NCBI RefSeq assembly: GCF_000023825.1
Contig: NC_013061.1
Location: 3,720,001-3,784,000, forward strand
DNA: 64,000 nucleotides
Source of the DNA: Pedobacter heparinus DSM 2366
GTDB taxonomy: Bacteria > Bacteroidota > Bacteroidia > Sphingobacteriales > Sphingobacteriaceae
Direction of reading: 5' to 3'
This document shows positions 18,156-25,511 of the stretch, one piece after another (the first letter of the stretch is position 1; each line of letters starts with the position of its first letter). The position numbers and the translations under genes were made by a program. The notes under the pieces are model-generated. The model did not search any database and was not told where the DNA came from. It worked only from the letters and a program-made list of their open reading frames with translations.

Positions 18156-18935
18156 TTAGTTCCCCAGGCCAATTACCTTATAGCTCACTTTCCCATCGGT
18201 AACAATTTTCTCGTAGTATACCCCATCTTCAGAAACGTAGTACTGTTCCCCTTTAATAAATACCTCGCGGTACCCATCAGGTAGCTGGTCTACTATGTCC
18301 CCAACCTGCGGACCGCTATTGCTGTCGGCTGCAATGTTATCGGTATTCAGCACCCCATCTTTTCCGGCAACCACATACACGGTTTTACCATTGGCATCCT
18401 GTACAGCATTGTAGTAAACGCCTTTATACTCATAAAAGGTTTGTCCGTTGATCACTACTTCTTTAGCATCTGAAGGAATGCTTGGCACCTGGGCACCTAC
18501 CGGTGGCACTACTACTTTATAATTGTTGTCGTATTGCCTGTAAAACAAGCCCCCGGAATAATAAAACTGGTCTGCGCCAAAATAAAACGGATAATAACCA
18601 TAAGGCAGAACATTGATGCTCAAACCCAGATATGGCCTGTAAAAGTTATAGTATCCATAATATGGCCTGCGGTAAGGCCTGAAGCCGGGTCGATATCCCG
18701 GACGCACAACCACTGGCGGCCGGCCAATATGTCCGTGTGAAGGAGTTGATGGTCTGGACGGCGTGCCCACACTTGGCCTGGGCGGCCTGGAACCAGTACT
18801 ACCTCCTGCTGAAGGTCGGCCACCCCCACTCTGACCTCTTGAAGGCCTTTGGGCCAGCGCCTCATTCACCGTAAATGCGCTGATCAATACCATGCATCCG
18901 GCAATTATTGACAATTTAAAATTTGAAGTTTTCAT
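18156..18935 (-). CDS. DUF6515-like secreted Gly/Arg/Pro-rich protein
   Basis: 259 residues with a signal peptide ending NEALA. Residues 28-95 are a low-complexity Arg/Pro/Gly/Ser segment. A Tyr-rich stretch follows (YYGYYNFYRPYLGLSINV, YYPFYFGADQFYYSGGLFY). Then two similar modules appear: VPSIPSDAKEVVINGQTFYEYKGVYY and DQLPDGYREVFIKGEQYYVSEDGVYYEK. This matches the general plan of DUF6515 proteins of Bacteroidota, whose function is unknown. Probably periplasmic or surface-located. Confidence 0.7.
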   Translation of the reverse strand: MKTSNFKLSIIAGCMVLISAFTVNEALAQRPSRGQSGGGRPSAGGSTGSRPPRPSVGTPSRPSTPSHGHIGRPPVVVRPGYRPGFRPYRRPYYGYYNFYRPYLGLSINVLPYGYYPFYFGADQFYYSGGLFYRQYDNNYKVVVPPVGAQVPSIPSDAKEVVINGQTFYEYKGVYYNAVQDANGKTVYVVAGKDGVLNTDNIAADSNSGPQVGDIVDQLPDGYREVFIKGEQYYVSEDGVYYEKIVTDGKVSYKVIGLGN

Positions 18936-19073
18936 TAGTACCAGGATTATTTTTCTACCATAACACTAAGACAACTGGCCAATGAAAAGGATTATTCAAT
19001 TTCCTAAAACACATTAAAGCTTACAAATTGATGATAATTTATTGTTATTTTACCCGCCCTAAAAGGTTTTGAT

Positions 19074-19850
19074 ATGGAACAGTATGCCTTAATCACAGGT
19101 GCAAGTAAAGGTATTGGTAAATCCATGGCTATTGAGCTGGCCAGGTCCGGATATCAGCTCTTGTTGATCGCACGTTCCGAAACCGAACTGCGTATGCTCT
19201 CCAAATTGTTAAAAGAACAATTTCAGGTTAAAGTAAGTTATCTGGCTACCGACCTTTCTTTAACAGATTCAACCCAACTGGTGGCAGCCTGGTGCGCGCA
19301 GCAAACTGACCGGTTGTCGATACTGATCAACAATGCAGGCTTTGGTTTATGGGGCGATTTCGGGAACCTGGAACTCCATGAACAAATGGCTATGCTGAAA
19401 TTAAATATCGATGCTGTCATTAGCCTGACTTATCATTTACTTCCCGTATTAAAACAACAGCAGCAAAGTTATATTTTAAATATTTCAAGTACTGCAGCCT
19501 ATCAGGCGGTACCTACCCTGGCTTTATATGCCGCCAGCAAATCATTTGTCCTTTCGTATAGCCGGGCATTAAGGTATGAGCTTAAAAAAACAACAGTTTC
19601 GGTAAGTTGTCTTTGTCCGGGCCCTACCGACACCGGTTTTGCTAACCGCGCGGGCCTTGATGTCCTTGCAGATCTTGCCGAGAAATTTAACATGCAACCA
19701 GCAGTTGTAGCAAAGGCAGGATTAAAGGGAATGTTCAATAAGAAAGCTGAAATTATTCCCGGCTTCCTGAACAAACTGTCAGCTTATGGTGCCCAATATT
19801 TACCCAAGGCCCTTATTGAGCGGATTACAGCTGGTTTATACAAACGATAG
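19074..19850 (+). CDS. Short-chain dehydrogenase/reductase
   Basis: 258 residues. The cofactor loop TGASKGIG is at 8-15, NNAG at 86-89, the catalytic Ser in NISST near 138, and YAASK puts Tyr152 and Lys156 in the active site. The first-loop residues (Ala31-Arg34-Ser35) suit NADP(H). The QAVPTLALYAASK and SCLCPGPTDTGF stretches place it with DltE/YqjQ-type SDRs. Substrate unknown. The downstream poly-Cys leader has its own promoter, so this is probably a single-gene unit. Confidence 0.9.
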   Translation: MEQYALITGASKGIGKSMAIELARSGYQLLLIARSETELRMLSKLLKEQFQVKVSYLATDLSLTDSTQLVAAWCAQQTDRLSILINNAGFGLWGDFGNLELHEQMAMLKLNIDAVISLTYHLLPVLKQQQQSYILNISSTAAYQAVPTLALYAASKSFVLSYSRALRYELKKTTVSVSCLCPGPTDTGFANRAGLDVLADLAEKFNMQPAVVAKAGLKGMFNKKAEIIPGFLNKLSAYGAQYLPKALIERITAGLYKR

Positions 19851-19868
19851 AATTTATTTTCAAATAAA

Positions 19869-19923
19869 TTTGTTTATAAAATTATTTTACTACTTTTGTA
19901 AAGTCTACTAAACAAGTAGACTT
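19869..19923 (+). promoter_or_regulatory. Bacteroidota-type promoter with palindromic operator at the start site
   Basis: TTTG (19869-19872) and TACTTTTG (19891-19898, matching TAnnTTTG) are 18 bases apart, as in Bacteroidota sigma-ABfr promoters. Directly after them is a perfect 9-base inverted repeat, AAGTCTACT (19901-19909) and AGTAGACTT (19915-19923), with a 5-base spacer. A regulator bound here would cover the transcription start. The core CTACT-N5-AGTAG recurs at 21096-21110. Confidence 0.7.
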
Positions 19924-19930
19924 TATTTAA

Positions 19931-20014
19931 ATGACTATAAACAACCCAATCCATACCGCATTTACCATGCGAATGTGTCTTCCAAAAGGCATAGGTTGTT
20001 GCTGTTGTTGTTAA
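19931..20014 (+). CDS. 27-residue leader peptide ending in five cysteines (putative)
   Basis: An ATG 7 bases after the operator opens a 27-codon frame, MTINNPIHTAFTMRMCLPKG followed by IGCCCCC and TAA. An internal ATG at 19967 (MRMCLPKG...) gives a shorter alternative. The run TGT-TGC-TGT-TGT-TGT makes translation sharply dependent on charged tRNA-Cys. The frame lies between a promoter and an attenuator-like hairpin, upstream of a PhyH gene. Poly-Cys upstream frames that sense cysteine are described in mycobacteria. By analogy this would be a cysteine sensor. No ribosome site is obvious, which is normal in this phylum. It is too short for ordinary gene callers. Confidence 0.6.
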   Translation: MTINNPIHTAFTMRMCLPKGIGCCCCC

Positions 20015-20022
20015 TCAGGATC

Positions 20023-20070
20023 TCATCTACTGATCAATTACCTTTAACATCTGCCTACCTCCGCAGATGA
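20023..20070 (+). promoter_or_regulatory. Attenuator-like alternative hairpins after the poly-Cys leader
   Basis: CATCTGC (20048-20054) and GCAGATG (20063-20069) form a 7-bp hairpin with an 8-base loop, followed by AT-rich sequence with a T5 run. The downstream arm could instead pair through AGATGA (20065-20070) with TCATCT (20023-20028), just 9 bases after the leader stop. Ribosome position on the Cys codons could therefore choose between structures. The pairing is visible; the regulatory role is inferred. Confidence 0.45.
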
Positions 20071-20108
20071 ACTCATTTAAACATTTTTAATTTTAAAATT
20101 TCCAGATC

Positions 20109-20915
20109 ATGGGCAATTCCTATATCAAATTTGCTTTGGGCAATACGATTACTACTGAACAAAAATATTTTTTCAATAAAAACGGTTTTATTCATTTCAA
20201 AAACTTTATCGAACCGGAAACTGTAAACGACATCATCAACGCCTCTTTAAAAGTACAAAAACAATGGCTTGAAGAACAGCGTGAGAAAGTAAATGGCATA
20301 CCTATAAAATACGGTAAAGACCTGGACGGCTCGCCAATTGTACAGCGCTTTGCTTTTGTTAACCAACACCACCAGTTGTTTGCAGAACTGGCAAAAGACC
20401 CCCGTTTTGAGGTATTGCTGGACCTTATTGGTCCCGGCGCCAGGTTAGGTACCGAAGAAAAGGACGGAATGGTATTGAACCACTATGTAAACGGGCATGA
20501 AAGTAAATTTACACAGATGGGTTGGCATACAGATGGCCTGCGTGATATTTTTCATGGCCAGAAATTAAACCCGATGCTCAATGTTGGCATACACCTGAGC
20601 ACACTAACACCAGAGCAGGGAGGTTTAAGGGTATTGCCTGGCACACATACACAGAGTTTATACCAGATGCTCTTCCGCAAAAAGTATTTTTTAGACAATA
20701 AGGCCGATGCAAATGAAATGGCAATTACACCCCAGGCGGGCGACCTGACCATACATGATGGCCGGCTCTGGCACCGTGTAGCACAATCGTCGGTTATTGG
20801 GGAAGAGAGCCGCAGAAGGGTGATCTATTTGCCAATTATTGCAGGTAAATATGAACCCAAGCACGAAAACAGCCCTACTGCCTTTTATCAGCGTTTTGCC
20901 GGATTAGTTAAATAA
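20109..20915 (+). CDS. PhyH-family Fe(II)/2-oxoglutarate dioxygenase
   Basis: 268 residues. Iron ligands His140 and Asp142 (GWHTDG) and His222 (WHRVAQSS), with an Arg cluster at 235-237 to hold 2-oxoglutarate. The jelly-roll pattern LRVLPGTHTQSLYQ is also typical. It is only distantly like the PhyH gene at 7190. It follows the poly-Cys leader and hairpin, so its expression is probably tied to cysteine or sulfur supply. One hypothesis is release of sulfur from an organosulfur compound (as TauD-type oxygenases do); another is hydroxylation of a lipid, suggested by the desaturase-family gene that follows. Confidence 0.87.
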   Translation: MGNSYIKFALGNTITTEQKYFFNKNGFIHFKNFIEPETVNDIINASLKVQKQWLEEQREKVNGIPIKYGKDLDGSPIVQRFAFVNQHHQLFAELAKDPRFEVLLDLIGPGARLGTEEKDGMVLNHYVNGHESKFTQMGWHTDGLRDIFHGQKLNPMLNVGIHLSTLTPEQGGLRVLPGTHTQSLYQMLFRKKYFLDNKADANEMAITPQAGDLTIHDGRLWHRVAQSSVIGEESRRRVIYLPIIAGKYEPKHENSPTAFYQRFAGLVK

Positions 20916-21243
20916 AGCTATGCTGATCGCACTAATTATAAGTTACCTGATCCGCTCGGGTAAGCTGGTTTTCCTGCAAAGAACTACACAACAGCTAAAG
21001 TTATTCGTAAAATTAAACACCAAAAGATTTTAAATAGCTGTTTAACAATAGGTTGAAATATAAACTACAAAAATAGTATACTTTATTTTTAAATACTACT
21101 AATTTAGTAGATTATATTTATATCTTAGCTAAAACTTTAGATCTTTTGGTATATATCTAAGTTTTGTTCATTAAGCCGGGCCGGATGGCCTGGCTTTAAT
21201 TAACCATCTGTTGTTCAACACAGTGCATTACTGATAATTGTAA
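20916..21243 (+). promoter_or_regulatory. 328-base leader region of the desaturase-family gene
   Basis: No gene is seen. It holds the palindrome CTACTAA-T-TTAGTAG (21096-21110), the same CTACT-N5-AGTAG core as at 19901-19923, preceded by the promoter-like TATTTTTA. Downstream is an imperfect hairpin (AAAACTTTAGAT with ATCTAAGTTTT, about 21137-21172) and a GC-rich hairpin around GCCGGGCCGGATGGCCTGGC (21176-21195). The transcribed leader is over 120 bases, long enough for RNA control. Confidence 0.5.
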
Positions 21244-22467
21244 ATGATGATCCAGCTTAACTATTTGGCTTTTGCCATTCCTGCTTTTTTTATTTTTCTT
21301 TTTTTAGAATATCAGCTTGCCATCAGGCTGAACAAGCTAAGTGTATTTAAGTATGAAGGTTCCATTTCCAATTTAAGTATTGGTATTGCCGAAAGGTTGC
21401 TCAATTTATTTATTTCTGCCAGTTTTTACAGCCTGTTTTACTGGGTATATAAAAACTATGCTTTATTTAACATTCCAAATACCTGGTGGGTATGGATATT
21501 GCTCATCCTTACCACCGATCTGGTCTGGTACTGGTATCACCGGCTGGGACATACCGTAAATTTTTTATGGGCCGCCCATATTGTACATCATCAAAGTGAA
21601 GAGTTTAACCTTACCGTATCTGCAAGGATTACTGTTTTTCAAGCCCTGATCAGAAATATTTTCTGGTGCTTCATCCCACTACTGGGTTTTCAGCCGGCAA
21701 TGGTCATCAGCATCCTGATAGTCCATGGTGCCTATTCTTTTTTCACCCATACCCAATTGATCGGAAAACTACCTTGGTTGGAGCAAATATTGATTACCCC
21801 CTCATTGCATGGTGTCCATCATGCCAGCGATGAAAAATATTTAGACAAGAACTATGGCGATATTTTTGTATTCTGGGATAAATTGTTCGGAACTTTCCAG
21901 CAGGAAGAAGAGGCTCCCAGATATGGGCTTACACACCCAATAAAAAGCTATAGTTTTTTATGGCAGCATTTTCATTATTACCTGGAAATGGCCGAGGCCT
22001 GCAGGCGCGCTGTGGGTTTTAAAGCTAAAATGCGTATCCTGTTCGGCAGTCCGGCTGCAATGGACCAGGATATCCGTCCGGCGCTCGAAAAAAAGTACCT
22101 TCAGCATAAACCTGTTTCGGCATACCGCTTTAAATTCAAAACCTATTTAGATCTTCAGCTTACACTTTGTATCGCATTGCTCACTTTCATTACAGCAGCT
22201 TATGGCAATCTGGGTTCAGACGACAAATCATTTATCGTTTGTTTCATTTTACTTACCTTAATCAATTGCGGTGCATTAATGGAACAAAAAAAATGGATCT
22301 ATTACCTGGAATGTATCAGGTTAATTGTGCTTTTGGCCTTTATTTTCTGGAAGCTGGATATTTTCGGACTGATTGTATTGCCGGCTGTTGCATTGATCGC
22401 CTTAGAAAGCACATTCAGGTTAAGCCATTTGTACCGCAGTTATGTGCTCAGGTATGAAAAGATATAA
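21244..22467 (+). CDS. Sterol desaturase/fatty acid hydroxylase superfamily membrane enzyme
   Basis: 407 residues; start at 21244 or 21247. Several membrane helices surround the di-iron His boxes: HRLGH (99-103), HIVHH (112-116), HGAYSFFTH (161-169) and HGVHH (189-193). The layout resembles alkylglycerol monooxygenase and fatty-acid or sphingoid-base hydroxylases. The C-terminal 130 residues add four further hydrophobic helices. Its operator core matches that of the poly-Cys/PhyH unit, suggesting shared regulation. Substrate is probably a membrane lipid. Confidence 0.87.
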   Translation: MMIQLNYLAFAIPAFFIFLFLEYQLAIRLNKLSVFKYEGSISNLSIGIAERLLNLFISASFYSLFYWVYKNYALFNIPNTWWVWILLILTTDLVWYWYHRLGHTVNFLWAAHIVHHQSEEFNLTVSARITVFQALIRNIFWCFIPLLGFQPAMVISILIVHGAYSFFTHTQLIGKLPWLEQILITPSLHGVHHASDEKYLDKNYGDIFVFWDKLFGTFQQEEEAPRYGLTHPIKSYSFLWQHFHYYLEMAEACRRAVGFKAKMRILFGSPAAMDQDIRPALEKKYLQHKPVSAYRFKFKTYLDLQLTLCIALLTFITAAYGNLGSDDKSFIVCFILLTLINCGALMEQKKWIYYLECIRLIVLLAFIFWKLDIFGLIVLPAVALIALESTFRLSHLYRSYVLRYEKI

Positions 22468-22487
22468 ATTCATGCTACCTTTGCGGC

Positions 22488-23147
22488 ATGAATAAAGAAG
22501 TTGCTGTCATTTTCGACATGGATGGTGTGATCTGCCATACCAATCCCTATCATTCCCTCGCTTTCCGTACATTTTTTTCAGGCCATAACCTTAACCCTAC
22601 CGACGAGGAATTTGCACAGCATATGTACGGCAAAAGCAACAGCTACATTCTCAGTCATTTTTTTAAAAGACCTGTATCCGGAGATGAACTTTCGCAAATG
22701 GAACAGGAAAAAGAAGGCTTGTTCAGAAAAATTTATGAACCACATATAGAACCCATTGCAGGAATTGTAGCCTTCATAGCTGATTTAGCTCAGAATGGGG
22801 TAAAACTTGGTGTAGCAACCTCTGCCCCCTATGCCAATCTGGAGCTGATCCTTGGTAAGATCGACATCCGCGAACAGCTCGGCTCTATCCTGGCCAGCGA
22901 AGATGTTAAAAAACACAAACCCGATCCTGAAGTATACTTAAGTTCTGCCAAAAACCTGGGTGTTTTACCAGAAAACTGCCTCGTTTTTGAAGATTCCTTT
23001 TCCGGCGTTTCTGCCGCATTAAATGCGGGCATGAAAGTAGTTGGCGTACTCAGTTCACATTCCAAAGCAGAACTTCCCCCATGCAGCTTATACATCGAAG
23101 ATTATACGGACCTGTCTTATGACAAGATCAGCAATCTGTTTAAATAG
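22488..23147 (+). CDS. HAD-superfamily phosphatase/phosphomutase (beta-PGM-like)
   Basis: 219 residues. Motif I is FDMDGV (nucleophile Asp10, acid Asp12), motif II Thr/Ser in GVATSAPYAN, motif III Lys in KKHKPDPEVYL and motif IV FEDSFSGVSAALNAGM. The helical cap lies between motifs I and II, as in beta-phosphoglucomutase-type HADs. Starts 20 bases after the desaturase-family gene on the same strand. Substrate not determinable. Confidence 0.9.
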   Translation: MNKEVAVIFDMDGVICHTNPYHSLAFRTFFSGHNLNPTDEEFAQHMYGKSNSYILSHFFKRPVSGDELSQMEQEKEGLFRKIYEPHIEPIAGIVAFIADLAQNGVKLGVATSAPYANLELILGKIDIREQLGSILASEDVKKHKPDPEVYLSSAKNLGVLPENCLVFEDSFSGVSAALNAGMKVVGVLSSHSKAELPPCSLYIEDYTDLSYDKISNLFK

Positions 23148-23162
23148 CTATACCTTTACGTT

Positions 23163-23426
23163 ATGGAAAATGAAAACAGAAACCCTTATGTTCAATTTAA
23201 CGGACAGATTTTGCAGGATTGGAAAGCCAATGGCGTAAGTTACATTAAACTTGTTGAACTGGATACAGACTTGCCCGTTAAGTTTTTTGAACTGATTCCC
23301 AATTCTGAAATTCCAGATGCCGGAGAAACCATCTACCATATTGATGCTGAAGACATCACCGAATTGCTTGAACCAATAAAAGGAGTAAAGTTTCTAGTGC
23401 ATGAAATTTACCTGGAAGAAGAATGA
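23163..23426 (+). CDS. Small conserved-type hypothetical protein
   Basis: 87 residues, acidic, no signal peptide or membrane segment. It begins MENENRNPYVQFNGQILQDW and ends with a Glu-rich EIYLEEE. No known domain is recognised. It lies 15 bases after the HAD gene and overlaps the acyltransferase by 4 bases (ATGA), so it is translated as part of that operon. Real-gene status rests on this tight packing and ordinary codon use. Confidence 0.65.
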   Translation: MENENRNPYVQFNGQILQDWKANGVSYIKLVELDTDLPVKFFELIPNSEIPDAGETIYHIDAEDITELLEPIKGVKFLVHEIYLEEE

Positions 23427-24508
23427 CCACAAAAGAACTAAACCCCGAAATTTTAAAAACCAAACAACATTTTGAGATCCTTGACGGATTAAGGGGTATA
23501 GCTGCCCTGGCCGTTGTGTTTTTCCATTTTATGGAAGTGGCTTATCTCCCTGAAAAGAACTTTATTGCACATGGTTTCCTGGCGGTCGACTTCTTTTTCT
23601 GCCTGTCGGGATTTGTGATTGCTTATGCCTATGACGACCGGATCGGAAAAATGGGAATCAAGGAATTTTTTAAGTCCAGGCTGATCAGGCTACACCCCCT
23701 GGTGATCTTCGGTTCGGTTTTAGGTTTACTGGCATTTCTGTTCGACCCTTTTGGCGGTAGCCCGGAACTCTATAGCACAGGAAAAATTTTCCTGATTTTT
23801 CTGTGTTCCATCCTGCTCATTCCCTACCCTGTAATTACCGAACGTTTTTTTAACCTGTTCGGCTTAAATGCCCCTGCCTGGTCCTTATTCTGGGAGTACA
23901 TAGCCAATATTGTTTATGCCTTCATTCTTTGCAGGCTCAGCCGCCGCTATCTGCTGATACTCACCATACTTGCTGCAGTAATGCTTTGTTTTGTGAGCCA
24001 TCGTGCCGGTGGTTCTTTAATGGGCGGATGGGCAGGCGAAAATTTCTGGGATGGGGGTGCAAGAATTTCCTATTCCTTTTTAGCGGGAATGCTCGTCTAT
24101 CGCTCCAATTGGATCATTAAATCAAAACTGGGTTTTGCAGGCCTTTCGGTACTGTTGTTGCTCGCTTTTCTCCTGCCATTTAACCAATGGAACTGGTTAA
24201 CTGAACCCATGGTGGTAATACTTTATTTCCCTTTACTGGTTGCCCTGGGTGCAGGTGCAAACCTTAAAGCAAGCCTTAAAAAATTGTGTGCATTCTTCGG
24301 AAAAATATCTTATCCGCTGTACATGACACATTATGCAGCCATATGGATGTTCTTCAACTACTACACCAGTCACAAACCCGGAACACCACAATTAACACTC
24401 GTTATTGCAGCGGGGATGATTCTTTTGCTTGGATTTGCCTATCTGGTGATGGTAGTTTATGATATTCCTGTCAGGAAATATTTAACGAGTAAAAGGAAAC
24501 CAGCTTAA
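23423..24508 (+). CDS. Acyltransferase 3 family membrane protein
   Basis: 361 residues with about ten membrane helices. The N-terminal LDGLRGIAALAVVFFHFMEV with the catalytic-type His and the later AVDFFFCLSGFVIAYAYDDR stretch are diagnostic of the OatA/NodX acyltransferase-3 family, which O-acylates sugars or polymers on the outer face of the inner membrane. It ends tail to tail with the next gene with a 4-base overlap of stop codons. Substrate unknown. Confidence 0.92.
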   Translation: MTTKELNPEILKTKQHFEILDGLRGIAALAVVFFHFMEVAYLPEKNFIAHGFLAVDFFFCLSGFVIAYAYDDRIGKMGIKEFFKSRLIRLHPLVIFGSVLGLLAFLFDPFGGSPELYSTGKIFLIFLCSILLIPYPVITERFFNLFGLNAPAWSLFWEYIANIVYAFILCRLSRRYLLILTILAAVMLCFVSHRAGGSLMGGWAGENFWDGGARISYSFLAGMLVYRSNWIIKSKLGFAGLSVLLLLAFLLPFNQWNWLTEPMVVILYFPLLVALGAGANLKASLKKLCAFFGKISYPLYMTHYAAIWMFFNYYTSHKPGTPQLTLVIAAGMILLLGFAYLVMVVYDIPVRKYLTSKRKPA

Positions 24509-25437
24509 GCAATCCGGACCACTAATTTTCCGCGCACGCCATGGGCCTCTATCTCCTGGTGGGCCTGGACGATACTTTCCATTGGCCAAACTTTTTCAAC
24601 CGATACTTTTAATTGGCCGGCTGCCAGCAAGTCCGAGATTTCCTGTAATTGTTCCTTTTTAGGCTCCATCATAAACCATATTAACGATACCCCACGCTCC
24701 TGTGCATACTGAATGGCCTTAGGATCGTCTTTTGTAGATGAGGGCAAACAGACAACTGTTCCGCCGGGCTTAACACACTGAATGGACCGGTACAAAATTT
24801 CGCCACCCATGGTATCTAATACTGCATCAAGATCTTTCACAACCTCTTCAAACCGCTCATTTTTATAATCAATTGCCTGATCTGCACCAAGACTTTTTAT
24901 AAAACCGATATTCCTGCCTGAAGCTGTCCCGCTAACAACAGCACCCGCTATCCTGGCCAACTGTACAGCCAGATGGCCAACGCCACCGGCTGCAGACTGG
25001 ACTAAAACATGCTGTCCGGACCTGATTTTAAGGTGCTCATGAATGGCCTGATAGGCCGTAAGTGCGGCCAAAGAAACTGCCGCAGCTTCTTCAAAAGTAA
25101 TATTTTCCGGTTTTTTTACAATGAGGTCAGGGCTGGCAGCCACATACTCAGCATAAGTTTGAGCTGCGCAGCCAAAAACAGCGTCCCCTACCTTAAATCC
25201 CTGCACATTTTTACCGGTCAGCTCAATTACCCCACTTACATCCTTACCTAAAACTGCTGGCAGCTGAAGTGTTTTAGCAGATCTGTGTGCTCCGGATCTG
25301 ATCTTTGTATCCACAGGATTAATCCCTGCAGCTTTTACCCTGATCAATACCTGATCGTCGCTGATCTGAGGTTTCTCTATTTCGGAAATCTCCAGTTTAT
25401 CCGCAGCTCCAAACTCTTTTATAACAATTGCTTTCAT
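24505..25437 (-). CDS. Zinc-independent NADP-dependent quinone oxidoreductase-like (MDR family)
   Basis: 310 residues. The GroES-like N-terminal domain shows VLIRVKAAGINPVDTKIRSG and VLGKDVSGVIE; the Rossmann part has VLVQSAAGGVGHLAVQLARIAGA. Zinc-ligand residues of alcohol dehydrogenases are missing, placing it with the quinone-reductase subgroup. The C-terminus HGVRGKLVVRIA is typical. Likely a cytoplasmic reductase of quinones or alpha,beta-unsaturated carbonyls. Confidence 0.9.
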   Translation of the reverse strand: MKAIVIKEFGAADKLEISEIEKPQISDDQVLIRVKAAGINPVDTKIRSGAHRSAKTLQLPAVLGKDVSGVIELTGKNVQGFKVGDAVFGCAAQTYAEYVAASPDLIVKKPENITFEEAAAVSLAALTAYQAIHEHLKIRSGQHVLVQSAAGGVGHLAVQLARIAGAVVSGTASGRNIGFIKSLGADQAIDYKNERFEEVVKDLDAVLDTMGGEILYRSIQCVKPGGTVVCLPSSTKDDPKAIQYAQERGVSLIWFMMEPKKEQLQEISDLLAAGQLKVSVEKVWPMESIVQAHQEIEAHGVRGKLVVRIA

Positions 25438-25478
25438 AAATCTTCCTGTCTAATTTTTCCCTATGGCAAAATACTAAA

Positions 25479-25505
25479 AACTGCGGGCTTATTTCACCCG
25501 CAGTT
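25479..25505 (-). terminator. Rho-independent terminator of metE
   Basis: AACTGCGGG (25479-25487) and CCCGCAGTT (25497-25505) form a perfect 9-bp stem with a 9-base loop. Read on the minus strand it begins 6 bases after the metE stop and is followed by a T run. Confidence 0.88.
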
Positions 25506-25511
25506 CTGAAA

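Noticed and set aside
24505..25437. Zinc-type alcohol dehydrogenase
   Set aside because: The zinc-binding Cys cluster is absent; the quinone-oxidoreductase subgroup fits better.
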